Source of the DNA: an uncultured Eubacteriales bacterium
GTDB taxonomy: Bacteria > Bacillota > Clostridia > Saccharofermentanales > Saccharofermentanaceae
Assembly: GCA_900317035.1 (NCBI GenBank)
Contig: ONFC01000021.1
Span: 1 to 44,608 of the forward strand
DNA length: 44,608 bases
Direction: 5' to 3'
A program made the position numbers and the translations under genes. Positions 8,072 through 16,182 of the stretch are shown in pieces. The notes under the pieces are model-generated. The model did no database searches and had not been told where the DNA came from. It worked only from the letters and a program-made list of their open reading frames with translations. Positions within the stretch are counted from its first letter, which is position 1. Each line of letters starts with the position of its first letter.

Positions 8072-8080
8072 TGTTACTAT
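8072..8080 (+). promoter_or_regulatory. Extended -10 of the recombinase gene
   Basis: TGT followed by TACTAT (8075-8080) is a TGn-extended -10 box about 40 bases upstream of the recombinase ATG. Its -35 region would touch the -35 box of the divergent asd promoter, so the two promoters are back to back. Confidence 0.45.
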
Positions 8081-8119
8081 TAGCTTAAGAGTATACGTTT
8101 TGTTTAATCAGGAGGAGTT

Positions 8120-9124
8120 ATGAGCCGTCCAAAAGGGAAATCTTCCGGGGAAAATGCCACCTTTCCGATACTGGAGCAGTATTTAAGGTATATGCAGGCA
8201 GTTCAGGAGAAATCACCTTTGACGATTAAAGAATACAAATACGATCTTCTTCTTCTCTTCCGTTTTTTGAAGCTTGATCGAGGCCTCGTAAAACTCGATG
8301 ACGAAACTGCATTTGAAGATATTTCTATAAGTGATATCGACGAGAAATTCCTAAATAGTATCTCTTCAGATGATCTTTTCGCCTTCATGATCTTTCTTTC
8401 CCGGGAAAGGAAAGCCTCTTCTGCAACCAGGGCACGAAAAGTCGCTACGATGAAGTCTTTTTTCAAGTATCTTTTCCAGAAGAAAAGAATCATTAAAGAC
8501 GACCCGTCGTATGATCTCGAAACTCCAAGACGCGCGAAGCGTCTTCCGAAGTATCTTAATCTGGAGCAGAGCCGCAATCTTCTTTCTGCTGCAGAAGCAT
8601 CCACCAGTGAATTTGCGGAGCGGGACTACTGTATCGTGACGTTATTTCTCAATTGCGGAATGCGTCTTTCCGAACTTAGGAATATCGATCTTTCAGACAT
8701 TTCCGATGATACTCTTCGAGTAGTCGGAAAAGGCAACAAAGAGCGTACTATCTATTTAAATGATGCCTGTCTTCGCGCTTTGGAGGACTATTATCCGGTT
8801 CGGGATACAATGAAGAAAAAGGATAAGGAAGCTCTTTTCTTAAGCAGCCGCGGAACGAGGATAAGTGCTCCGATGATCCAGAATATTATTAAACGCCTGT
8901 TTACTGCTTCCGGTATCGACGCTTCTTCATATTCCGTGCATAAGCTTCGTCATACCTGTGCAACTTTGATGTACAAGTACGGGCAGGTCGATATCCGTAC
9001 GCTACAGGCTATCCTTGGTCATCAAAGCGTTGCGACAACACAAATATATACCCACGTGGATGAAGAATCACTTCATGATGCCGTATCAAAGAATCCTCTG
9101 TCAGGAATTAAAAAGGACAGTTGA
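8120..9124 (+). CDS. Tyrosine recombinase, XerC/XerD-like
   Basis: This 334-residue site-specific recombinase has an N-terminal SAM-like core-binding domain (about 15-125) and a C-terminal catalytic domain (about 145-325). The full active-site set is present: Arg182 (GMRLSEL), Lys204 (VGKGNKERT), His274 and Arg277 (HKLRHT), His301 (LGHQS) and nucleophile Tyr310 (IYTH). The ATG at 8120 follows GGAGGAG. The length and compact form fit housekeeping Xer-type recombinases that resolve chromosome dimers. No neighbouring attachment sites, excisionase or phage genes are visible, so I do not call it an integrase of a mobile element. A shared terminator lies at the 3' end. Confidence 0.88.
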   Translation: MSRPKGKSSGENATFPILEQYLRYMQAVQEKSPLTIKEYKYDLLLLFRFLKLDRGLVKLDDETAFEDISISDIDEKFLNSISSDDLFAFMIFLSRERKASSATRARKVATMKSFFKYLFQKKRIIKDDPSYDLETPRRAKRLPKYLNLEQSRNLLSAAEASTSEFAERDYCIVTLFLNCGMRLSELRNIDLSDISDDTLRVVGKGNKERTIYLNDACLRALEDYYPVRDTMKKKDKEALFLSSRGTRISAPMIQNIIKRLFTASGIDASSYSVHKLRHTCATLMYKYGQVDIRTLQAILGHQSVATTQIYTHVDEESLHDAVSKNPLSGIKKDS

Positions 9125-9140
9125 TTTCAACTGTCCTTTT
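9111..9140. terminator. Bidirectional terminator between recombinase and acetylesterase genes
   Basis: Arms 9111-9124 and 9127-9140 are 14-nt exact reverse complements with a TT loop, A-run on one side and T-run on the other. The recombinase stop codon (9122-9124) is part of the stem. Confidence 0.9.
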
Positions 9141-9143
9141 CTC

Positions 9144-10760
9144 TTACGCTTCATTTTCAGTATACTTTTCAAAGAATCTCTGCGCGACTTCCTTTTTATT
9201 CTGCGGATGCAGATCATTGTAAAAGCCTAGATCGTATGTCGGTATCAGATAACAGTCCGGGATCTTGGATTCCACCTCATGCTGAGCTTTTCTTACGCCA
9301 TCAAAAGGATCATCCTCATAAACCGGTCCATCTCCAAGCCAATAAGTTACTTCTGCCATATAAAACGGTAATGATTCTCCAAAAAGTGATCTCCATTCAG
9401 AAACCATCTCCTGAAGCAGCGGTCCATAATACTGCGGGTACTCACAATTAGATTCACCCTGATAGAAAAGGATTGCTTTTGCGGAATATCCACGGATCGG
9501 ATAGATCATGGAATTGAAAAGCGCTGTCGGCGACCAGATAAAGAATGTCTGACCTTCAAGATCCTCCGCCTTTGCGCCGATCCTCATATTCCAATTACCA
9601 CATAGATCGATCTTCTCTTCACCAAGCTTCAAATAGTACGGACATTTTTCGACAGCACCGCCGATATTAGTGTCGATCACCAGACGGATCGTGAACACAT
9701 TTCGTCCCGGCTGAAGTGTACCAGGAGCAAGAAAGTATCTTCTCGGCGGGTATTTAAACCCAAATCCGCCAACATATGTCCCATTTACATATGTCGTATC
9801 ACCATCCATTAAGGTACCGAGGCGGAGCTCCACTTCCTGATCACACCAGGATTCCGGAACATCTACAATTCTTTGGAGCCAAATACTTCCCTTGAATGAT
9901 TCATACCTGGTCTTATAGAACGTTTGCGGCATGCTGAAAGACTCGTACGTTCCTTCATCCCAGACGTTTATCCAATTCTCCTTAAGTCCCGGATCACGAT
10001 CATCAACGTCTTTATGCCACTTTTCCTGTCTCTGCATATCCTCTTTCGCGACAGATGCGACATATTCCATATCGCTGTACTTCGACAGTTTTTCCTTATA
10101 GCACCACAAACAGCCTTTACTCTTATCGTTATTACACTTCCCGGTATGTATGTACTTGCTTTCTATACTGGAAAAGCACTCTCTGAGAGTTTCCTCGCTC
10201 ATAAGGCTCTCCACCGGAGCACCGCCAACAGCAGTCTGAATTAATCCGACCGGGATATGATCTTTCAGATACTTTTCTTTCGCGAAGTAAAACCCGATTG
10301 CGCTGAAATTACCTATATGGTTCTGATCCGCATTAACCCAGGACCCACCTTCGAGAATATCGTTTTTCTTACCAAAAAGAGGAATCTTAGGAACTTCAAA
10401 TTGTCTGATAGATGTAAAATCCGCACTTCTGATCTCATCATAATGATAATCAGTAGTCCAGTTCAAAGGAAGTTCCATGTTGGACTGGCCGCCAAGAATA
10501 TAAACATCGCCGATCAAAATACCGGAAATCTCTATTTTCTTTTCACCGTTTACTTCTATGGTCAAAGAATAAGGGCCGCCGGCTTCCATTGCCGGGATAG
10601 AGGCAGACCATAGTTTCTTTTCGCGATCATATTCAACGGACAGTTCTTTTGTATCAAATGAAACAGAAATCGACTCATCAGCTTCAAACGAGCCTCGAAT
10701 CTTGTTGACAGCTCCACGCTGAAGGACCATGCCATCACTATAGATACTGGAAAGTTTCAT
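9144..10760 (-). CDS. Sialate O-acetylesterase-like SGNH hydrolase
   Basis: A 538-residue SASA-type (sialate O-acetylesterase) SGNH hydrolase, expected to remove acetyl groups from sugars. The start is the ATG at 10760 (MKLSSIYSDG) after a GGAGGA site. The catalytic Ser is about residue 93 in LGGQSNMELP, the oxyanion block is YQGESNCEYP, and the Asp/His pair is in DLHP near residues 516-518. A beta-sandwich insert with a GxWxxRIG-like element splits the hydrolase fold, as in this family. There is no signal peptide, so it acts inside the cell. It is the last gene of the DUF624-membrane protein-esterase unit, which fits deacetylation of an imported oligosaccharide such as acetylated xylan fragments. 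The substrate is inferred. Confidence 0.85.
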   Translation of the reverse strand: MKLSSIYSDGMVLQRGAVNKIRGSFEADESISVSFDTKELSVEYDREKKLWSASIPAMEAGGPYSLTIEVNGEKKIEISGILIGDVYILGGQSNMELPLNWTTDYHYDEIRSADFTSIRQFEVPKIPLFGKKNDILEGGSWVNADQNHIGNFSAIGFYFAKEKYLKDHIPVGLIQTAVGGAPVESLMSEETLRECFSSIESKYIHTGKCNNDKSKGCLWCYKEKLSKYSDMEYVASVAKEDMQRQEKWHKDVDDRDPGLKENWINVWDEGTYESFSMPQTFYKTRYESFKGSIWLQRIVDVPESWCDQEVELRLGTLMDGDTTYVNGTYVGGFGFKYPPRRYFLAPGTLQPGRNVFTIRLVIDTNIGGAVEKCPYYLKLGEEKIDLCGNWNMRIGAKAEDLEGQTFFIWSPTALFNSMIYPIRGYSAKAILFYQGESNCEYPQYYGPLLQEMVSEWRSLFGESLPFYMAEVTYWLGDGPVYEDDPFDGVRKAQHEVESKIPDCYLIPTYDLGFYNDLHPQNKKEVAQRFFEKYTENEA

Positions 10761-10773
10761 GTCATCTCCTCCT

Positions 10774-11496
10774 CTATGAGAACAGATAATCAAGCATCTT
10801 TTCATTTAATTCCCTGTGATTCTTTTTATTGGAGAAACAAAGATAAACCTCATCTTGTTTTACTCCAAGTTTATCTTTCATCTCGTCGGGAAGCCTTATA
10901 GCTTCCGGGTGTCCCTGTGCGCTATAAAGGATCTCGTACTGAGAATAATTAGCAAAATTATTCAGTTCATTAAGATCAATAAAGATCTCATATGGCATAA
11001 AATACTCATACTTTTCTTTCGTTATTAGAAGATATTGAAACATATCACCTTCTAATTGTGAGAAGAACGCCATCTCAACAGAACTTTCGTTATACTCTCC
11101 ACTGGTTGGAACAAAGAGTACATTTCCGCCATAAGCAGCAGTTTTTTTCGAGTAGTCATCGCCCAGATAACTGATGAAGCCGCTTTTTAAGAACTCGCTA
11201 CCATCTGTACCGACATCCACTCCAACTCCGGCACCGGAGTAAACGATCTTTTTGTTCTGATGAATATCATGAAGAAGCCAGCCTGCCACCAAAACAATAG
11301 CTAGACCGATCAACACTTTGATCAGATAATAATCTCGGAAATACTGGATCTTCTCATTAAAGTTCATCTCAGAAAATGTCTTCTGTTTAGGCCTGACCGG
11401 AAGATCATCTTCTTTTTTTGAACTTTCCTTAGTCTCTATTGAATCGATTTCAGCGATATCTTTAACCGCTGTTTTCTCAGTTTCTTTTTCTGACAT
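10774..11496 (-). CDS. Single-pass membrane protein of unknown function
   Basis: I do not recognise this 240-residue protein. It has a charged, Lys/Glu-rich cytoplasmic N-terminus of about 60 residues, one membrane helix at roughly 60-77, and an extracytoplasmic domain of about 160 residues with mixed strands and helices. There is no lipobox and no catalytic motif that I can see. The gene starts two bases after the DUF624 gene ends and is followed by the acetylesterase, so it belongs to the sugar-uptake block. A helper for the transporter or an accessory sensor are guesses only. Confidence 0.75.
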   Translation of the reverse strand: MSEKETEKTAVKDIAEIDSIETKESSKKEDDLPVRPKQKTFSEMNFNEKIQYFRDYYLIKVLIGLAIVLVAGWLLHDIHQNKKIVYSGAGVGVDVGTDGSEFLKSGFISYLGDDYSKKTAAYGGNVLFVPTSGEYNESSVEMAFFSQLEGDMFQYLLITKEKYEYFMPYEIFIDLNELNNFANYSQYEILYSAQGHPEAIRLPDEMKDKLGVKQDEVYLCFSNKKNHRELNEKMLDYLFS

Positions 11497-11498
11497 AC

Positions 11499-12173
11499 TT
11501 ATTTATCGGCCTCCTCTGAAGATTCGGCCTCATCTTCTTCAGATGACTCTGGATCAGCATACTTTTCTTCCAGCCTCGAAAAACCACGTACTAGTATCAA
11601 ACAAAGACAGAATACAATAATGACATGGGAAACAACGACGACAAGCGGAAGGAACCGCATATACTTGATACAAAGATATACCGAGAAAACTGAAATGATT
11701 GAAACAGATAGAAGCCCCAGGAAATAAACCATCGAGAATAATACGGAGGTTTTAAAGGCTTCTCTTATTGTTACCTGAAATCTGGCAATAATCGGAAAAA
11801 TCGTCATTATGATAAATGAAACGATCAATGTCGTAATAATTGCCGCCATTAGATAGAAAGGCGAAACATTACCGATTCCGTTCTGAAAGATCCAATTCCA
11901 GTCAATAAATAAAAGGAAACATGCGACCAGGAGAACACTCCAGATAATGATCGACTGTTTGAAGTTGTTTTTAAATGCTCTAAAAAAGGGACGAAAGATC
12001 GTAGGCTCTTCTTTTCTAACTATACGCATTGCCACATCATACTTTGCCGCTAGTGCAGGTCCGATCGTAATAATCGGGATGCAGCATACAAAACACAGAA
12101 TATTTAAAAACATCAGGTCAAAAACTGTATTTAAAAACGACATCAGTGGACTGTCGTACTTGAAAATGTCCAT
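11499..12173 (-). CDS. DUF624 (YesL-like) membrane protein
   Basis: A 224-residue integral membrane protein with about five hydrophobic segments and an acidic Ser/Glu tail. The N-terminal pattern (PLMSFLNTVFDLMFLNILCFVCCIPIITIGPALAA) is characteristic of DUF624, the YesL family. Such proteins are found next to LplABC-type oligosaccharide transporters and YesMN regulators. Their role is unknown but probably connected to sugar uptake or sensing. The ATG at 12173 follows GAAGGAG. A strong terminator lies only about 30 bases upstream, so expression may depend on read-through from the transporter genes. Confidence 0.85.
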   Translation of the reverse strand: MDIFKYDSPLMSFLNTVFDLMFLNILCFVCCIPIITIGPALAAKYDVAMRIVRKEEPTIFRPFFRAFKNNFKQSIIIWSVLLVACFLLFIDWNWIFQNGIGNVSPFYLMAAIITTLIVSFIIMTIFPIIARFQVTIREAFKTSVLFSMVYFLGLLSVSIISVFSVYLCIKYMRFLPLVVVVSHVIIVFCLCLILVRGFSRLEEKYADPESSEEDEAESSEEADK

Positions 12174-12203
12174 TTACTCACTCCTTCGTCAAAGATTTTA
12201 CGC

Positions 12204-12245
12204 AAAAAAATGCTACCTGTCCATATTAAATACGGACAGGTAGCA
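12204..12245 (-). terminator. Terminator after the sugar ABC permease genes
   Basis: Arms 12211-12222 and 12234-12245 are perfectly complementary (12 bp) around an 11-base loop, followed leftward by seven T. It separates the binding protein/permease genes from the DUF624 gene, which starts about 30 bases further on. Confidence 0.9.
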
Positions 12246-12260
12246 AAATATTTGCAAGTA

Positions 12261-13160
12261 TTACTCTTTTACACCACCGATCGTAAGACCAGTAACAAAG
12301 TATCTCTGCAGGAACGGATACAAGCAGATGATCGGGAGCATTGTCGCGATCGTAGCCGCTGCACGAACCTGAATCTCAGTTGTCATGTTCTCAGTCTTAC
12401 CTTCAGAAGTTGTGGAAGGATTGAGCTGAGTCAAGCTGCTGAGGAGTTTCTGAAGCTCGTACTGCAATGTAGTATTCTTTTCCTTCAGTCTGTTATAAAC
12501 CATAGCGTCGAACCAGGAGTTCCAGTGACCTACAGCTACGAACAGGAATACTGTCGCATATACCGGCTTACACAGAGGAGAAATAATTCTCGTGAATACC
12601 GTCATGTGACCTGCGCCATCAAGCTGAGCAGACTCTTCATATGAATCCGGAAGAGAGTTCATGTAAGTACGGAGGACGAGAAGATTAAATGCACTTACAA
12701 GACCCGGGAAAATGTAAACCCAGAATGTTCCGGTAAGATGGAGATATCTCATCAAGATAACGGAAGGAATAAGACCACCGCTTGCATACATCGTGATAAC
12801 CCAGAACAGTGAGAGGCTCTTCTTAAAGAGGAACGTTTTTCTGGAAACGATGAACGCGAGAAGTGCGTTTGCAAAGAGGGACAGGAAGGATCCAAGGAAC
12901 GTACGGGAAACCGTAACGAGAAGACCCTGACGGAAGCCCTTCATTGCAAATACTTGCTTATACGCTGCTAAAGTAGGCTTTTTAGGAAGCAAGTGAATAT
13001 TCTTAAGAATAGCTTCAGAGCTGTCCGTGAAAGAATAAGCAAGCGTATTCAGTACAGGATAAAGAGTAACGATACAGAACAGGACAAGGAAAGTCGTATT
13101 GCAGATAACAAACGCCCAGTCCCATCTAGACATCTTGTGTTTTGTTTTACCTTTAAACAT
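12261..13160 (-). CDS. Carbohydrate ABC transporter permease (LplC/YtcP-like)
   Basis: A 299-residue inner-membrane permease with six hydrophobic helices. The cytoplasmic EAA loop that contacts the ATPase is visible as YEESAQLDGAGHMTVFTRIISPLCKP near residues 190-215. The C-terminus ends in the family-typical FVTGLTIGGVKE. It forms a heterodimer with the permease at 13175-14122 and receives sugar from the lipoprotein at 14207-15994. No ATPase gene is present, as is usual for this CUT1 group, which shares an MsmX-like ATPase encoded elsewhere. An AGGTAG-type site precedes the ATG at 13160, 14 bases after the partner gene. Confidence 0.92.
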   Translation of the reverse strand: MFKGKTKHKMSRWDWAFVICNTTFLVLFCIVTLYPVLNTLAYSFTDSSEAILKNIHLLPKKPTLAAYKQVFAMKGFRQGLLVTVSRTFLGSFLSLFANALLAFIVSRKTFLFKKSLSLFWVITMYASGGLIPSVILMRYLHLTGTFWVYIFPGLVSAFNLLVLRTYMNSLPDSYEESAQLDGAGHMTVFTRIISPLCKPVYATVFLFVAVGHWNSWFDAMVYNRLKEKNTTLQYELQKLLSSLTQLNPSTTSEGKTENMTTEIQVRAAATIATMLPIICLYPFLQRYFVTGLTIGGVKE

Positions 13161-13174
13161 ATGCTTCTACCTCC

Positions 13175-14122
13175 CTAGAACAGACGTTCGTCGCCTGTCT
13201 TCTTAGCTATAAAGTTAAATAGCAAGATCAGGGTCATTGATACAAATGTTTTGAAAATACCTGCTGCAGTACCAAGAGAGAAGTTCTTCATACCATAATT
13301 CAGTACGTAGATATCGATTGTCTCAGATACCGGCTTGAGAACACCAAGACCGAGCAGATACTGGACTTCAAATCCTGCATTGATAACATTACCGATATTC
13401 ATGATCAACAGAATGATGATCGTAGAACGAATACCCGGAAGTGTAATATGCTTAATTCTCTGCCATCTTCCGGCACCATCCATAGCGGCCGCTTCGTAAA
13501 GAGACGGATCGATCGCTGTAATTGTAGCCAGATAGATGATAGCATTCCAACCTGTTTCTTTCCAAACATTGGAAATAGCAACGATCGGCCAGAAATACTG
13601 TGTATGCATGAAAAAGCTGATAGGATTTTTAATAATTCCTAAGCTTGTAAGCAGCTCATTGATCATTCCCTTTGTTGCGAAAGCATCTTTTACGATACTT
13701 GTAACAACGATCCAGGAAAGGAAGTGTGGCAAGTAGGAAATCGTCTGAACGATCTTCTTGCCCATCACGTTACGAACTTCACTTAAAAGAATAGCAAAAC
13801 CAATAGCAGTTACAGTCGTAGCAACAAGGTTAATTACACCCATTGCGAGAGTGTTTCGAATAACACGAATAAAGGTCTTATCTTCAAAGAGTGTTTTGAA
13901 CCATTTCAAACCAACCTTCTCGGAACCAATGATACCATCCTTGAGCTTAAAGTTCTCGAATGCCATCGTCCAACCGGCTAGTGGAAGATAATAAAACACA
14001 ATACCATAAATAACATACAGACCGGCAATGATGAGCAGGACGCTCTGACGTCTAAGCTCGGTCTTGGTTATTTTTTTCTTAAGAACGACGGAACCTGCGC
14101 CGCCGTTATTACCAACCTTCAT
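13175..14122 (-). CDS. Carbohydrate ABC transporter permease (LplB-like)
   Basis: A 315-residue permease with six membrane helices and the EAA loop YEAAAMDGAGRWQRIKHITLPGI. The GIVFYYLPLAGWTMAFENFK segment after the first helix is typical of LplB-type CUT1 permeases for oligosaccharides. I use the ATG at 14122 because AGGGGG precedes it at a suitable distance. The open frame to 14155 would start inside the hairpin that separates this gene from the binding-protein gene. It is the partner of the permease at 12261-13160. Confidence 0.92.
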   Translation of the reverse strand: MKVGNNGGAGSVVLKKKITKTELRRQSVLLIIAGLYVIYGIVFYYLPLAGWTMAFENFKLKDGIIGSEKVGLKWFKTLFEDKTFIRVIRNTLAMGVINLVATTVTAIGFAILLSEVRNVMGKKIVQTISYLPHFLSWIVVTSIVKDAFATKGMINELLTSLGIIKNPISFFMHTQYFWPIVAISNVWKETGWNAIIYLATITAIDPSLYEAAAMDGAGRWQRIKHITLPGIRSTIIILLIMNIGNVINAGFEVQYLLGLGVLKPVSETIDIYVLNYGMKNFSLGTAAGIFKTFVSMTLILLFNFIAKKTGDERLF

Positions 14123-14149
14123 GTATTTTTTTCCCCCTAAACCGAGTGA

Positions 14150-14181
14150 TGGCAACCACAGTCATACAACAGTGGTTGCCA
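14150..14181 (-). other. Intercistronic mRNA hairpin
   Basis: Arms 14150-14159 and 14172-14181 are 10-bp perfect complements around a 12-base loop between the binding-protein stop and the permease ribosome binding site. No T-run follows, so it is not a classical terminator. Such hairpins often protect the binding-protein mRNA 3' end and create excess binding protein over permease. Confidence 0.7.
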
Positions 14182-14206
14182 CCACACATCATTTAGTTAA
14201 TGAAAC

Positions 14207-15994
14207 TTATTTGCTGAGCGCTACGCGGCGATCAAGTTCCTTCTGCATTTCTTCGAGGAAGACTTCCGGCTTACAATCCTTATAAGCTTTCTGATACTTC
14301 TCCCAATCGGACTCGAAGTCCTTAGAGATAACTACCTTCGGCAGCCACTCGTGCTTGCAGTCACCCATTCTGGACCAAGCCATACCGTAATCGGTTGTTG
14401 TATCCATATCATTGGAGTGAGAGTACATCGGATACCAGAAACCAAGTTCTGTGATCTTTTCAGATCTGAGGAAGTCACCGTAAGAAGTATATCCGTAAGC
14501 TTCGAATGCCTTCTTGAGCGGCTCAGAGAGAGTTGCGAAGAACTCAGACTCCTGATCACCCGGCTTCATAGCGTTCTTACCATCACGGGAAGTACCGCCC
14601 CACTGCGGGAAGTAGGAGTATGTGCAGACGTGCTTAGCGAGGTAAGCGTCGGACTGCCAGTTCTGTCTCATTTCTTCTGTTCTGTAGTACATACCATTCT
14701 CATCTACGAGATAGTCTACATCTTTGATACCCCAGAAACGGAGATCGTGGATATCCTGGTCAAGGCAGGTGTTCAGGAACTTAAATGCCTTATCCGGATC
14801 CTTACACTTTGTTGTAACAGCGATACCGGAAGAAACGTTCGGTACGTCTGCATAAGCGTGCCACTGGTTCTTTGTCTGGCCCTTCTGAGCTACGAGTCCG
14901 AGAGGTACATAGTTGTAACCCTTCTTATCAAAGCCCTTCTCGATGAAGGTGTTGTTGATCTGTGCGAAGTCCCAGTTCTGGTCGCACATACCAAGTACAG
15001 CACCGGAAGCCAGCTTAGCAATGTATCCATCGTAGTCCATTGTAGCGAACTCAGGATCCATGATGCCTGCGTTGTAAACTTCGTTCAGCTTCTTGAAGTA
15101 CATCTTAGCTGTCGGAGTTGTGTTGTAGTCCTGAATTGTCGGCTTGTTCGGATCGTCAAGGTTAACGATTACGGAACCGTCGTTCGGATAACCATCGAGG
15201 AACTCAGGAGCGTTCTCAATACAGAAATATCTCCAACCTTCGCAAAGAGCTGTGTAAGGAATTACGTCTGTACCATCTTCGTTCTTCGGATACTTCTTAG
15301 CATAGTTCTCAAGAAGTGCGAAGTACTCGTCGAGAGTCTCGATTACAGGATAGTTAGCGTCCTCAAGAACACGAACCTGTACCCAGAATGCTTCGTCGTT
15401 GTGGCCTCTGGACTTCGGCTCACCATAGGTCTTACCGAAAACGTTTGCCCAGTAGATGTGACCATCAGCCTGACGGAAGAGTTCCCACTGCTTATCAGAG
15501 AACATTTCCTTCAGCTGAGCGTATGCAGGATCTGCGAGATAATCGTCCCAAGCAACGAGGCAATCATTCTCAGCGAGCATCTTACATCCGTTACCACCAT
15601 CGATAAAGTCCGGAAGATCGCCGGAAGCGATCATTGTACCTACAGCTTCACCAGCTTCCTGGTTAGCATTCCAGGTTTCCTTAATGCGGACACCAGTACG
15701 CTTTGCCAGTTCTTCCTGGATGTCATTTCCGTCATTGATTTCCTTGTTAGCCATGAAAGCCAGGAATGTGTAATCGGAAATTTCATCTGCACCATAAGTA
15801 CTTGCTTCTGTAGCAGCTGTTGTACCCTCAGTGGAGCTGTCAGTAGCAGACTCAGACTGAGACTCTGAAGCTGTTGTGTCAGAACCACTGGAAGCTGTTG
15901 TATCGCTGCTGTCGCTCTTTTTCTTACAGCCTGCGAAAGAACCAACTGTCATCATACATGCCAGTGCAACCGCAAAAATCTTCTTCGATTTCAT
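14207..15994 (-). CDS. Sugar-binding lipoprotein of an ABC transporter (LplA-like)
   Basis: A 595-residue solute-binding lipoprotein. The signal peptide has a lipobox GSFAGC with Cys23, followed by a Ser/Thr/Glu-rich flexible linker to about residue 70, then the two-lobed binding domain. The ATG at 15994 has an optimal AAGGAGG site. It heads the transporter genes (binding protein, LplB-like, LplC-like). The two-component system gene pair lies directly upstream. Its paralog at 4633-6414 shares length and block order. The substrate is unknown. The arabinoside-degrading enzymes encoded nearby make an arabinose-containing oligosaccharide plausible. Confidence 0.92.
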   Translation of the reverse strand: MKSKKIFAVALACMMTVGSFAGCKKKSDSSDTTASSGSDTTASESQSESATDSSTEGTTAATEASTYGADEISDYTFLAFMANKEINDGNDIQEELAKRTGVRIKETWNANQEAGEAVGTMIASGDLPDFIDGGNGCKMLAENDCLVAWDDYLADPAYAQLKEMFSDKQWELFRQADGHIYWANVFGKTYGEPKSRGHNDEAFWVQVRVLEDANYPVIETLDEYFALLENYAKKYPKNEDGTDVIPYTALCEGWRYFCIENAPEFLDGYPNDGSVIVNLDDPNKPTIQDYNTTPTAKMYFKKLNEVYNAGIMDPEFATMDYDGYIAKLASGAVLGMCDQNWDFAQINNTFIEKGFDKKGYNYVPLGLVAQKGQTKNQWHAYADVPNVSSGIAVTTKCKDPDKAFKFLNTCLDQDIHDLRFWGIKDVDYLVDENGMYYRTEEMRQNWQSDAYLAKHVCTYSYFPQWGGTSRDGKNAMKPGDQESEFFATLSEPLKKAFEAYGYTSYGDFLRSEKITELGFWYPMYSHSNDMDTTTDYGMAWSRMGDCKHEWLPKVVISKDFESDWEKYQKAYKDCKPEVFLEEMQKELDRRVALSK

Positions 15995-16015
15995 TATATA
16001 ACCTCCTTAAAATTG

Positions 16016-16031
16016 AGTTGCTTATGCAACT
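16016..16031. promoter_or_regulatory. Perfect short palindrome in the lipoprotein leader
   Basis: AGTTGC-TTAT-GCAACT lies 22 bases upstream of the binding-protein ATG, just before its ribosome binding site. It could be an operator or a small mRNA hairpin. Only the symmetry is seen. Confidence 0.4.
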
Positions 16032-16043
16032 TATTCTTTTTTA

Positions 16044-16072
16044 ATTTTAGATTTCGTTATTATTTCAAACAA
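16044..16072 (-). promoter_or_regulatory. Promoter of the sugar transporter genes
   Basis: On the minus strand, -35 TTGTTT (16067-16072), a 17-base spacer and -10 TAAAAT (16044-16049) precede the binding-protein gene by about 50 bases. A cre-like site lies further upstream at 16134-16147. Confidence 0.5.
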
Positions 16073-16133
16073 CCCGAAAAACTCTTACTCATTTCATGAA
16101 AAAGTCTAGGCAAGTTTCACAACTAAAGTCGGC

Positions 16134-16147
16134 CGAAACCGTTTGCG
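16134..16147. promoter_or_regulatory. Possible CcpA (cre-like) site
   Basis: The 14-bp element has the core AAA-C-CG-T-TT of catabolite-responsive elements, with three mismatches to TGAAAnCGnTTTCA at the outer positions. It is placed between the response-regulator gene and the transporter promoter. Carbon catabolite control would make sense but is not shown. Confidence 0.3.
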
Positions 16148-16182
16148 ATTTATGCTATATGCCTTTAAGGCTTGAAAAATGC

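Noticed and set aside
8120-9124. Integrase of a mobile element inserted near the tRNA genes
   Set aside because: The tRNAs at 6491-6685 have intact 3' ends with no direct repeat of them seen, and no excisionase, phage or conjugation genes surround the recombinase.
14351-15868. Long rightward open frame (505 codons) opposite the binding-protein gene
   Set aside because: It lies fully antisense to a well-supported lipoprotein gene, shows no family-like motifs and has no ribosome binding site; it is a codon-bias shadow.
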